Positions 17,160 to 23,981 of a stretch of 27,726 nucleotides of DNA are shown here, in pieces. Both the position numbers and the translations under genes were made by a program. The notes under the pieces are model-generated. The model made no database searches and was not told where the DNA came from. It was given only the letters and a program-made list of their open reading frames with translations. Positions within the stretch are counted from its first letter, which is position 1, and every line of letters starts with the position of its first letter. Source of the DNA: Pseudomonadota bacterium (GTDB lineage: Bacteria > Pseudomonadota > Gammaproteobacteria > Burkholderiales > Burkholderiaceae); contig JAEZQX010000272.1 of NCBI GenBank assembly GCA_023441105.1, positions 1-27,726 on the forward strand. Direction: 5' to 3'.

Positions 17160-18554
17160 TCAGCCGATTTCCTCGGCGTGCAGCGGCATACCGAGTTCGC
17201 GAAGAGCCGCCTGGACCTTCGAGACCGGCACGTTGCGCACCGACACACCTTCCTCGATCGCTATCGCAGCGGCCACGCCGGCCGCCTGGCCCGTCGACAT
17301 GCACGCCGGCATGTTCCGCGAGCGAGCATGGGCCTCATGGTCCGCCGAGATGGACCTTCCGGCAACCAGCATCTGCTCCACCCCTTGTGGCACCAGGCAT
17401 CTATACGGGATCTCGTAGGGAGGCATGCTCTGGAAGTCGACATCGCCGCCCTTGGGATCGTGGATGTCAAGCGCGGAGGAATCCGAGGCGATGCTGTCCT
17501 CGAACCGGCTCTCGCCGCGCGAGTCCTTGCCGGTCAGGGTATAGCCGCCCAGGATGTGGCGCGTCTCGCGCACGCCGAGAATTGGCGACACCTGTCCCAG
17601 ACGCGCCCCCTCGAATCCCGGCACTCGTGAGACAAGGAACTGAGCGACGCCTTCGATCTGTCGATAGCATTCGAGGATCGCGGCAGTGAACTGCGCAGGC
17701 GAGAAGACATCCACGCCCAGCACTCGCGTCGCATTTACATACATCTGTCCGTCTGCGGTCTTCAGCGTGATGTTGTCGCGCTGCAGTCGGACCCCCGTTT
17801 CTTCCTGGAAACGACGCAGCATGCCGTTGAAGCCCGTGAGCCACAGACCGTAGGACAACTCTTCATCGGCCTGCGGGATGGCACGGGCAGGAATGTCGTC
17901 ACAGGTTCGCGCCCACGCTGCAAGGCGGTCCAGGGCGACGTTCTTCATGATGAAATACATCGAGACCGGCTGCATCTGCGCGTCCTGGCCACCCGAACCC
18001 ATCACGAACGGGGCCCCGGCCTTCGCCGCCATGTCTGCATCCGCAGAGCAATCGATGAGTACTTTCGCGCCGACGAACTGCCGCCCGCCCTTGCCTTCGA
18101 TGACAACGCCCTTTACAACCTTGTTCTCTATCACCGGGTTCGAAACGAAGGTCTCGAACAGGATCTGAACGCCCGACTCGACGCACAACCGGGTCAGCAG
18201 CATCTTCATGACCTCCGGATCGGTGGGAGAGGCAATCCGCACACCGCCCGTCTTGGTGGTCGCCATGTAGTCCTCGCCGGCGCCGCCGACCGAGCGGGCG
18301 AGATTCCATATCTCCAGCGGAATGCCACCGACGATCCGTCCGGAAGGTTTGGTGTTGAGGCCGAGCGTAAGGATGCCTCCAAGCGACCCGAATCGCTCGA
18401 TCAGGACAACCTTGCACCCCCGGCGAGCCGCCGCCATCGCAGCAATGGGTCCGGTGGTACCGCCGCCGACTATCACCACGTCAGCTTCCATGAGGACTGG
18501 AATCTCGCGGGCCGGTTCACTGAACGTTTGTCTCTGCTGGTTCATATCTTCCAA
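17160..18554 (-). CDS. FAD-dependent oxidoreductase (FAD_oxidored family)
   Basis: The 464-residue product has an N-terminal FAD motif ADVVIVGGGTTGPIAAMAAARRG (residues 24-46) with Glu53 in LIERFGSLGG, KVLIDCSADADMAAKAGAPF in the middle, and a C-terminal MLVAGRSISADHEAHARSRNMPACMSTGQAAGVAAAIA. The latter two are the usual second flavin-contact regions of the FAD_oxidored family. Family members are soluble flavoenzymes of largely unknown substrate. Start choice: TTG 18554 has AAGGA 4 nt upstream; ATG 18545, three codons later, lacks a well-placed site. The gene is 84 bp after the Bug receptor gene and a GC-rich hairpin fills part of that gap. Placement suggests it acts on the compound bound by the receptor. 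Confidence 0.86.
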   Translation of the reverse strand: MEDMNQQRQTFSEPAREIPVLMEADVVIVGGGTTGPIAAMAAARRGCKVVLIERFGSLGGILTLGLNTKPSGRIVGGIPLEIWNLARSVGGAGEDYMATTKTGGVRIASPTDPEVMKMLLTRLCVESGVQILFETFVSNPVIENKVVKGVVIEGKGGRQFVGAKVLIDCSADADMAAKAGAPFVMGSGGQDAQMQPVSMYFIMKNVALDRLAAWARTCDDIPARAIPQADEELSYGLWLTGFNGMLRRFQEETGVRLQRDNITLKTADGQMYVNATRVLGVDVFSPAQFTAAILECYRQIEGVAQFLVSRVPGFEGARLGQVSPILGVRETRHILGGYTLTGKDSRGESRFEDSIASDSSALDIHDPKGGDVDFQSMPPYEIPYRCLVPQGVEQMLVAGRSISADHEAHARSRNMPACMSTGQAAGVAAAIAIEEGVSVRNVPVSKVQAALRELGMPLHAEEIG

Positions 18555-18613
18555 TGCTTCCTTGCTGTTTGATGGGGCATCCGCGAGCGACGACGAGAGC
18601 GAGGCCAGACGCG

Positions 18614-18631
18614 CGTGCCGGAGCCGGCGCG
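18614..18631. terminator. Hairpin between the Bug receptor and FAD oxidoreductase genes
   Basis: An almost perfect stem of about eight pairs (core GCCGG-AG-CCGGC, one G-T wobble, flanking GC pairs) sits just downstream of the receptor stop (18639). There is no T-run. Such structures after a receptor gene often protect its message or partly stop transcription, so that the receptor is made in excess over the enzymes. That role is inferred. Confidence 0.4.
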
Positions 18632-18638
18632 AGATGCG

Positions 18639-19610
18639 TCAGTCGATCTTGGCGCCAGAGCTCTTGACAGCCTTGGCCCACTTCTCGATCTCGTCCCGGT
18701 TCCACTTCGCGAAGTCTTCCTGACTGTTCCCCACCACGACCGCGCCTGATCTGGCGAGCTGCTCCTTGACTTCGGGCATATGCAGCACTGCGACCATGTC
18801 GCGGTGGATCTTGTCGACGATGCCCTTCGGCGTACCGACAGGGACCAGCGCTCCGATCCAGGACGTCGCCTCGATGGGCAGCCCCGATTCCACCAGGGTG
18901 GGCGTCTTCGGCAGGGAGGGCGCCCTTTCTGCACTCGTCACTGCAAGCGGCTTCAGCCGGCCGGATTCGATGTGGCCGGTGACCGCGACGATGTTGTCCC
19001 ACATGAGCGAAATCTGTCCGCTGACGAGATCGGCATGTGCTGCCGGCGTGCCCTTGTAGGGGATGTGGACGAGGTCGGTACCTGACTCGCTCTTGAACAT
19101 CTCACCGGCAAGATGGTTGGACGTGCCGACGCCACCAGACCCGAAGTTGAGCTTGCCGGGGTTGCTCTTCGCGTATGCCACCAGTTCGCTGACGTTGTTC
19201 ACTGGCAGATTGGGATTGGCCACCAGCACCAAGGGCGTGGTCGCCACCAGGGTGATCGGCGTGAAGTCCTTCAGGTAGTCGTAGTTGAGCTTCGAATAGA
19301 GGCTCGCGCTGATCGCGTTGGCAACGGTGCCGAAGAAGATGGTGTACCCGTCCGGTGGCTGATGAGCAGCGAGTTCGCTGCCGAGATTGCCACCGGCGCC
19401 GGGACGGTTCTCGATGACAACCGGCTGGCCCCACTTCTGGGAGAGCCTTTGACCCACCGCTCGCGCGATGACATCGGTGGCGCTCGCGGCAGGGAATCCG
19501 AACAGGATCTTCACCGGCCGTGTCGGCCATTCACCGTCGGCCTTGGCGACACTTGCCGACAACACGCTGGCGCAAGCAACAAGCGAAAGCAGGAGGGATC
19601 GAGCTTTCAT
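18639..19610 (-). CDS. Bug-family (TTT) periplasmic substrate-binding receptor
   Basis: The 323-residue receptor has a clear signal peptide (MKARSLLLSLVACASVLSASVAKA-DG). Bug hallmarks are PVKILFGFPAASATDVIARAVGQRL, VIENRPGAGGNLGSELAAHQPPDGYTI, LNFGSGGVGTSNHLAGEMF and HIPYKGTPAAHADLVSGQI. It binds a small, probably carboxylated, ligand in the periplasm. GGGAG lies 7 nt before ATG 19610. It leads the operon receptor - FAD oxidoreductase - HCCA-isomerase-like, controlled from a promoter with an embedded palindrome, and a GntR regulator is transcribed away from it. No TctA/TctB genes are present, so it must share membrane subunits encoded elsewhere or act in sensing. It differs clearly from the other Bug receptor at 4230-5246 and is not a recent duplicate. 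Confidence 0.93.
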   Translation of the reverse strand: MKARSLLLSLVACASVLSASVAKADGEWPTRPVKILFGFPAASATDVIARAVGQRLSQKWGQPVVIENRPGAGGNLGSELAAHQPPDGYTIFFGTVANAISASLYSKLNYDYLKDFTPITLVATTPLVLVANPNLPVNNVSELVAYAKSNPGKLNFGSGGVGTSNHLAGEMFKSESGTDLVHIPYKGTPAAHADLVSGQISLMWDNIVAVTGHIESGRLKPLAVTSAERAPSLPKTPTLVESGLPIEATSWIGALVPVGTPKGIVDKIHRDMVAVLHMPEVKEQLARSGAVVVGNSQEDFAKWNRDEIEKWAKAVKSSGAKID

Positions 19611-19642
19611 TGTGGGTCTCCCGTTGAGTTCTCAGTCGAGCA

Positions 19643-19671
19643 ATCCTATAGTCCTCTAGAGGATTAGTCAA
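19643..19671 (-). promoter_or_regulatory. Sigma-70 promoter of the Bug-led operon
   Basis: On the minus strand TTGACT (19671-19666) and TAGGAT (19648-19643) are separated by exactly 17 bp. The -35 matches five of six consensus bases and the -10 four of six. Transcription would start near 19636, leaving a leader of about 25 nt before ATG 19610. Confidence 0.6.
19649..19666. promoter_or_regulatory. Candidate GntR operator within the promoter spacer
   Basis: TCCTCTAGAGGA (19652-19663) is a perfect 12-bp palindrome, extended to 18 bp (19649-19666) with one mismatched pair. A second overlapping dyad uses AATCCT (19642-19647) and AGGATT (19660-19665). The palindrome fills the spacer between -35 and -10, where a bound repressor would block RNA polymerase. 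The divergent GntR/UTRA gene next to it is the obvious candidate binder. Confidence 0.6.
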
Positions 19672-19707
19672 ACGAAAACGGCGGATCAAGTAAGATGCCG
19701 CAGCATC

Positions 19708-20487
19708 ATGGACCCCGCCGGCACCCCCATCACGAACCGCATCCTCAGGCTATACGCACAGCCCCAGGTCACCGGCTTTCCGAAGTACGCCAGGCTACGT
19801 GAGGCCCTGCGCAAGGCGATCCTCGAGGGTCAATGGCCTCGAGGAAGCAGGTTGCCGACGGAAGACGAGCTGACGCGGATCACGGGTCTCAGCCTCGGCA
19901 CCGTGCAACGATCGCTACGGGAGCTTGCCGACCAGGGCATCGTGGTTCGCAATCAGGGAAGCGGCACCTTCGTATCGCCGCGGCTGAAATCGATCGATGC
20001 GCCGCTGCACCTCCGCTTTGCAGCCGATGACCACGGGGCGACGTTTCTGCCGCTCTATCCCAAGATCGTTTCACGCTCGGTGATAGCGGCCAGGGGACGC
20101 TGGTCGGACGCGCTGAATCAGGCGGGCAAGGACATCGTCAGGATAGACAGAAAACTCAGCGTCAATGGCGAGTTCATCGTCTTCAATCGCATGTATTACA
20201 AGGCAGAGGCGTTCTCCGAGATCACGGCGCTCCCCCTCGAGCGTCTGGATGGCGAGAACCTGAAGCAGATGCTCGCCGGCTCGTTCAACTTTCCCTTGAG
20301 AATCCTGGAGCAACATGTGTCGCTCGTCGACTTCGACCGGGAGACCTGCAAGGCGACCGGGACGAAGCCCGGGACCCGCGGCATGCTCCTGGAAGGGACT
20401 GCCACGGCAGGGCAAGGCAACGTCATCTACTTCATGGAGTCGTTCATTCCACCAAACGACAGACGACTCGATATATCCTCGACCTGA
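19708..20487 (+). CDS. GntR family transcriptional regulator with UTRA effector domain
   Basis: The 259-residue product has an N-terminal winged helix (residues 26-90: KYARLREALRKAILEGQWPR, LPTEDELTRITGLSLGTVQRSLRELADQGIVVRNQGSGTFV). This is the GntR pattern with the HutC-type LPTE and GSGTFV marks. Residues about 100-250 fit a UTRA-like ligand domain (IDRKLSVNGEFIVFNRMYY...GMLLEGTATA...YFMESFIPPNDRRLDI). Such proteins are usually repressors released by a pathway metabolite. ATG 19708 has no good Shine-Dalgarno, and TAAGAT (19691-19696) lies so close that the message may be nearly leaderless. It is divergent from the Bug-led operon and most likely controls it. It ends 3 bp from the convergent mutarotase gene. 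Confidence 0.9.
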   Translation: MDPAGTPITNRILRLYAQPQVTGFPKYARLREALRKAILEGQWPRGSRLPTEDELTRITGLSLGTVQRSLRELADQGIVVRNQGSGTFVSPRLKSIDAPLHLRFAADDHGATFLPLYPKIVSRSVIAARGRWSDALNQAGKDIVRIDRKLSVNGEFIVFNRMYYKAEAFSEITALPLERLDGENLKQMLAGSFNFPLRILEQHVSLVDFDRETCKATGTKPGTRGMLLEGTATAGQGNVIYFMESFIPPNDRRLDISST

Positions 20488-20490
20488 CTG

Positions 20491-21405
20491 TCAGCGCGCC
20501 GCCAGCAGCTGCCGGCCCGACCAGGAGTCGCCCGGCGCCAGCGTCACCGGCTTGTCGATGACCGCCGCCTCGATGCACAGCATCCGGCGATAGCCGTCGT
20601 CCGGCATGTCGGGAAGGGCGGCGCAGCGCTCGGCCCACGGGTTCCAGACCACCGTATCGCGAAAACCGGCCATCGCCACCTCGAGCTCGGCGCCCGGCGC
20701 GCGCAGCGTCAGCGGCCGCGGCACCTCGTAGTAGATGCGGTCGGTCTCGCGATCGAAGCGCAGCGCATCCTCGCCGGCAACGCTGCCGGTGCCGGTCACC
20801 GCGTCGAGGTAGCGCACGCCATGCAGGCCGGCGACGCTGGCCGCGGCGATGTCGCCGACCTCGAGGTAGGTGTGCAGCGCCGCGGTGAAGTCGAAGGGGG
20901 CGTTGCCGGTGTTGTCCACCTGCAGGGCGAGCACCAGCTGCTGCGGCTGCAGGCTCACGGCCAGCGTCAGCGAAAAGTGATGCGGCCACAGCGCCAGCGT
21001 CCGCGCATCCGGCACCAGCCGCAGGCGGACCGACGCCTGCGCGGCCGGCAGCGTGGCGCCGGCAGCAGCATCGGCCTGCGGGCCGTGGTCCATGCCGTCG
21101 AGCGACCAGCGGCGATTTCGCGCGAAGCCGTGCTTGGGCAGGCTGAAGTCCGGACCGCGCTGGTTGAACTGCGGAAAGATCACCGGCGCGCCGCCGCGGA
21201 CCGACTGCCCGTCGCCGTAGGCGCTGCGCGGCGACAGGTAGAGCCGCTCGCTGCCACCCGCCGGAATCCAGCTGACCAGCTGCGCGCCGTGCAACAGCAC
21301 GACCGCCCGATCGCCCGCGGGGGAGCTCAGATGCACGGCCGGTTGGCCGTGGAAGTCGTCGATGAAGCTCAATGCGTCCTCCGGTCGGTGCCACAGATCG
21401 AGCAT
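20491..21405 (-). CDS. D-hexose-6-phosphate mutarotase (YeaD-type aldose 1-epimerase)
   Basis: The 304-residue galactose-mutarotase-fold protein has YeaD-type marks: ERLYLSPRSAYGDGQSVRGGAPVIFPQFNQRG, LPKHGFARNRRW (catalytic His92), ALHTYLEVGDI, VVWNPWAERCAALPDMPDDGYRRMLCIEAAVI (the Glu of CIEA is the expected second catalytic residue). It interconverts the alpha and beta anomers of glucose-6-phosphate or similar sugars in the cytoplasm. Its high G+C matches the general window and not the cassette to its left, so the border lies at about 20488. ATG 21405 has only a weak ribosome site, inside a pair of direct repeats. Confidence 0.9.
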   Translation of the reverse strand: MLDLWHRPEDALSFIDDFHGQPAVHLSSPAGDRAVVLLHGAQLVSWIPAGGSERLYLSPRSAYGDGQSVRGGAPVIFPQFNQRGPDFSLPKHGFARNRRWSLDGMDHGPQADAAAGATLPAAQASVRLRLVPDARTLALWPHHFSLTLAVSLQPQQLVLALQVDNTGNAPFDFTAALHTYLEVGDIAAASVAGLHGVRYLDAVTGTGSVAGEDALRFDRETDRIYYEVPRPLTLRAPGAELEVAMAGFRDTVVWNPWAERCAALPDMPDDGYRRMLCIEAAVIDKPVTLAPGDSWSGRQLLAAR

Positions 21406-21409
21406 GCTA

Positions 21410-21434
21410 TTCCGAGATCGCAGTTCCGAGACCG
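21410..21434. repeat. Tandem 11-bp direct repeat before the mutarotase start
   Basis: TTCCGAGATCG (21410-21420) and TTCCGAGACCG (21424-21434) match at ten of eleven bases with a 14-bp period, starting 5 bp upstream of the mutarotase ATG. They could be regulator half-sites or a chance duplication. Confidence 0.4.
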
Positions 21435-21509
21435 ATGACCGCCGAGGCTGCGCGCTGCGACGGTGGTGGCTACGGCGCCGTTCGCGGGCGCGCCGCTTCG
21501 AGCAGATGG

Positions 21510-21544
21510 CCGGCGCTGGCGTCCGGGCGGCTGGCCAGCGCCGG
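21510..21544 (-). terminator. Strong hairpin downstream of benE-like gene
   Basis: CCGGCGCTGG (21510-21519) and CCAGCGCCGG (21535-21544) are perfect 10-bp inverted arms with a 15-nt loop, 14 nt past the stop of the permease gene on the minus strand. No T-run follows, so it would be a non-canonical terminator or a 3' message protector. Confidence 0.45.
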
Positions 21545-21558
21545 ATCGGCCCGGCCCT

Positions 21559-22803
21559 TCAGCCGCGCCAGGCGCCAAGCAGCCACGCGGCCAAGACCCC
21601 GGCAACCAGTCCCCAGAAGGCGGCGCCGATGTTGAACAGGGTGATGCCGGACAGGGTCACCAGGAAGGTGACCAGCGCCGGCTCGCGCCACTGCTCGCTG
21701 GCGGTGGCGGTGGCGAGCGCGTTGCCCATCGTCGCCAGCAGCGCCAGGCCGGCCAGCGCCACGACCAGCTCGCCGGGCAAGGCGGCAAACAGCAGGGCGA
21801 CGCTGGTCCCGAGCAGCCCGAGCAGGAGGTAGAAGAAGCCGGCCGCGACCGCCGCCCGATGGCGCCGCGCCGGATCCTCGTGGGCCTGCGGACTGCAGCA
21901 GATGGCGGCAGTGATCGCCGCGAGGTTGATCGCAAAGGCGCCGAACGGTGCCAGGAGCATGGTCGTTGCACCGGTCCAGGCGATGATCGGCGAGATCGGC
22001 GGGTCGTAGCCGAAAGCCTTCAGCACGGCCACCCCCGGCACGTTCTGCGACGCCATCGTGACCACGAACAGCGGCAGGCCGACGCCGAGCAGCACCGACG
22101 GCGAGAATGCCGGCATGACGAATTGCGGTACCGCGATGGTGATCGCCAGCGACTCCGTCCTGAGCAATCCGAGCACCGCCGCCAGCGCGACACCCGTCAG
22201 CAGCACCAGGATCACCGCGTAGCGCGGCAGCCAGCGTCGGCCGAGCAGGTAGGCGGCGAACATCGCCAACACCAGGCCGGGTTGCCCGGCAAGGGCGCTG
22301 ACCGCGTCGATGCCGAAGCGCGCCAGCACGCCCGCCAGGAGGGCGGCCGCCAGCGGCACCGGGATGTGATCGATGATGCGTTCGAACCAGCCGGTCACGC
22401 CGGACAGGAAAATAAGCAGGCCGCAGAACACGAACGCGCCGATCGCATCGGCCATCGGCACACCCACCAGGCTGGTGGCCAGCAGGGCCGCGCCGGGCGT
22501 CGACCAGGCCGTGACGATCGGCATGCGATAGCGCCACGACAGCGCGATGCAGGTGATGGCCAGGCCGATGCCGAGCGCGAGCATCCAGGAGCCGGTCTGG
22601 GCCGTGGTTGCGCCAGCGGCGGCGGCAGCCTGGAAGATGATGACCGCCGAGCTCGTGAAGCCGACCAGCATGGCGACGAACCCGGCAGTGATCGGCGGCA
22701 GCCACGATGCCAGCAGGCCGACGTGACGGTTGCCCGACGCCGGAGGCGCCGGGTCCGCGGGCGGCGCCGGCACCGCGGGATGGCCGGGTGCGCCTTGGGT
22801 CAT
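21559..22803 (-). CDS. benE: BenE-family transporter (benzoate/H+ symporter-like)
   Basis: The 414-residue inner-membrane protein has about 12 helices and clear BenE marks: ITAGFVAMLVGFTSSAVIIFQAA at the first helix, RMPIVTAWSTPGAALLATS, FVMPAFSPSVLLGVGLPLFVVTMASQNVPGVAVLKAFGY, APFGAFAINLAAITAAICCSPQAHEDPARR and a C-terminal ATASEQWREPALVTFLVTLSG. The prototype imports benzoate with protons; other members may take other aromatic acids or purine-like solutes. ATG 22803 was chosen because GAGGG lies 8 nt upstream; a GTG at 22812 is too close to that site. No benzoate catabolic genes are adjacent, so the substrate remains inferred. A CATAAT -10-like hexamer (minus strand, 22838-22833) lies 30 bp upstream. 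Confidence 0.92.
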   Translation of the reverse strand: MTQGAPGHPAVPAPPADPAPPASGNRHVGLLASWLPPITAGFVAMLVGFTSSAVIIFQAAAAAGATTAQTGSWMLALGIGLAITCIALSWRYRMPIVTAWSTPGAALLATSLVGVPMADAIGAFVFCGLLIFLSGVTGWFERIIDHIPVPLAAALLAGVLARFGIDAVSALAGQPGLVLAMFAAYLLGRRWLPRYAVILVLLTGVALAAVLGLLRTESLAITIAVPQFVMPAFSPSVLLGVGLPLFVVTMASQNVPGVAVLKAFGYDPPISPIIAWTGATTMLLAPFGAFAINLAAITAAICCSPQAHEDPARRHRAAVAAGFFYLLLGLLGTSVALLFAALPGELVVALAGLALLATMGNALATATASEQWREPALVTFLVTLSGITLFNIGAAFWGLVAGVLAAWLLGAWRG

Positions 22804-22890
22804 TGGGACCACCCTCGAGGTCGAAGCGGCGCATTATGCAACAGCGCGATCCGCCCCCGCGCCGGCACCGCCGCGGTGCCCAGGGGGTCG

Positions 22891-22906
22891 TGGCACAGGC
22901 TTTGCT
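22891..22906 (+). promoter_or_regulatory. Sigma-54 (-24/-12) promoter of the TRAP operon
   Basis: TGGCAC-AGGCT-TTGCT matches the RpoN consensus TGGCAC-N5-TTGCW at every fixed position, with the GG and GC at the required spacing. Transcription would start near 22917, about 84 nt before the dctP-like ATG. Such promoters need an enhancer-binding activator; C4-dicarboxylate transporters are known to be driven this way by DctB/DctD in other bacteria, but no such pair is in the window. Confidence 0.72.
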
Positions 22907-22924
22907 TTAGGACTAAAGTATTAT
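22905..22924 (+). promoter_or_regulatory. Dyad CTTTAG-GA-CTAAAG and -10-like TATTAT
   Basis: A perfect 6-bp inverted repeat with 2-nt centre (22905-22918) overlaps the -12 element and the predicted sigma-54 start site. It is followed directly by TATTAT (22919-22924), a five-of-six match to a sigma-70 -10, but without a good -35. The dyad could be an operator for a repressor, or part of an alternative promoter. Confidence 0.4.
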
Positions 22925-23000
22925 CCGGTTGCCCACGCGGTTCCGCACCTGCCCGGGCAAGCCGTCTTTCCCGGATCGCCAACACTCTCAGGAAGTCTGC

Positions 23001-23975
23001 ATGAAGCTCCGTCCGTCTCTCTCGTCCCTGCTGGCCGGCGTCGCCGTCACCCTTCTTGCGGGTGCGGCAAGCGCCCAGGAAGTCACCCTCAGGGCCATCA
23101 ACAGTTTCCAGGAAGGCACCTACTTCGCGCGCCAGTTCGAAGCCTTCGTCAAGAAGGTCAACGAGGAAGGCAAGGGGGTGGTGAAGATCAACTACATCGG
23201 CGGGCCCAAGGCCATCCCGACGATGGAGCAGGCCGCGGCGCTGCGCAGCGGCGTCGTCGACCTGGCCAACACCACCGTCGCCTACACGGCCGGCCTGGTC
23301 CCGGAAGGGCTGGCGCTCAACTACGCGACGCTGCCGTTCGCGGAGATCCGCAAGAACGGCGGGCTCGCCTACCTGAACGAAGTGATGCAGGAGAAGGGCC
23401 TGTACTACCTCGCCAAGACCGGCGGCGATATCGGCTACCACGTCTACCTGAACAAGAAGATCGACAAGCCCGACCTGTCGGGCCTGAAGATCCGCATCTC
23501 GCCGCTGTATCGCGACTTCTTCGCGCAGCTCGGCGCCACCGTCATGCAGACGGCCGGCGGCGAGGTCTACACCGCTCTCGAGCGCGGCGTGGTCGACGGC
23601 TACGGCTGGCCCACCATCGGCATCTTCGACTTCGGCTGGCAGGAGAAGACCAAGTACCGCGTCGATCCGAGCTTCTACTCGCTCGAGCTCGGCATCCAGT
23701 TCAACGCGAAGAAGTGGGCCAGCCTGACCGCAGAGCAACGCGCCTTCCTCGAGAAGATGGCCGTCTGGATCGAGGAGAAGTCGGCCTCGGATGCGGTCAA
23801 GGACGCGGCCGCCGACCTGGAGAAGCAGGCCAAGGCCGGCATCGAGACGATCAAGCTGGGCGATGCCGAGGCGGCCCGGTTCCTGAAGATCTCGCAGGAC
23901 GCAGGCTGGGGCGCCATCGAGAAGGCGAGCCCGAAGCACGCGGCGAAGCTGCGTGAGCTGATGACGCGCAAGTAA
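23001..23975 (+). CDS. dctP: TRAP transporter substrate-binding protein, DctP family
   Basis: The 324-residue periplasmic receptor has a signal peptide (MKLRPSLSSLLAGVAVTLLAGAASA-QE). DctP landmarks are GGPKAIPTMEQAAALRSGVVDLANTT, PDLSGLKIRISPLYRDFFAQLGATVMQTAGGEVYTALERGVVDGYGWPT and a helical Lys/Glu-rich C-terminus. In the family the Arg of the LKIR segment region contacts the ligand carboxylate. The ligand class (C4-dicarboxylate, keto acid, aromatic or other acid) cannot be read from this. CAGGAAG lies 5 nt before ATG 23001. It is the first gene of a complete receptor - small permease - large permease operon behind a sigma-54 promoter. Confidence 0.92.
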   Translation: MKLRPSLSSLLAGVAVTLLAGAASAQEVTLRAINSFQEGTYFARQFEAFVKKVNEEGKGVVKINYIGGPKAIPTMEQAAALRSGVVDLANTTVAYTAGLVPEGLALNYATLPFAEIRKNGGLAYLNEVMQEKGLYYLAKTGGDIGYHVYLNKKIDKPDLSGLKIRISPLYRDFFAQLGATVMQTAGGEVYTALERGVVDGYGWPTIGIFDFGWQEKTKYRVDPSFYSLELGIQFNAKKWASLTAEQRAFLEKMAVWIEEKSASDAVKDAAADLEKQAKAGIETIKLGDAEAARFLKISQDAGWGAIEKASPKHAAKLRELMTRK

Positions 23976-23981
23976 GCGACG

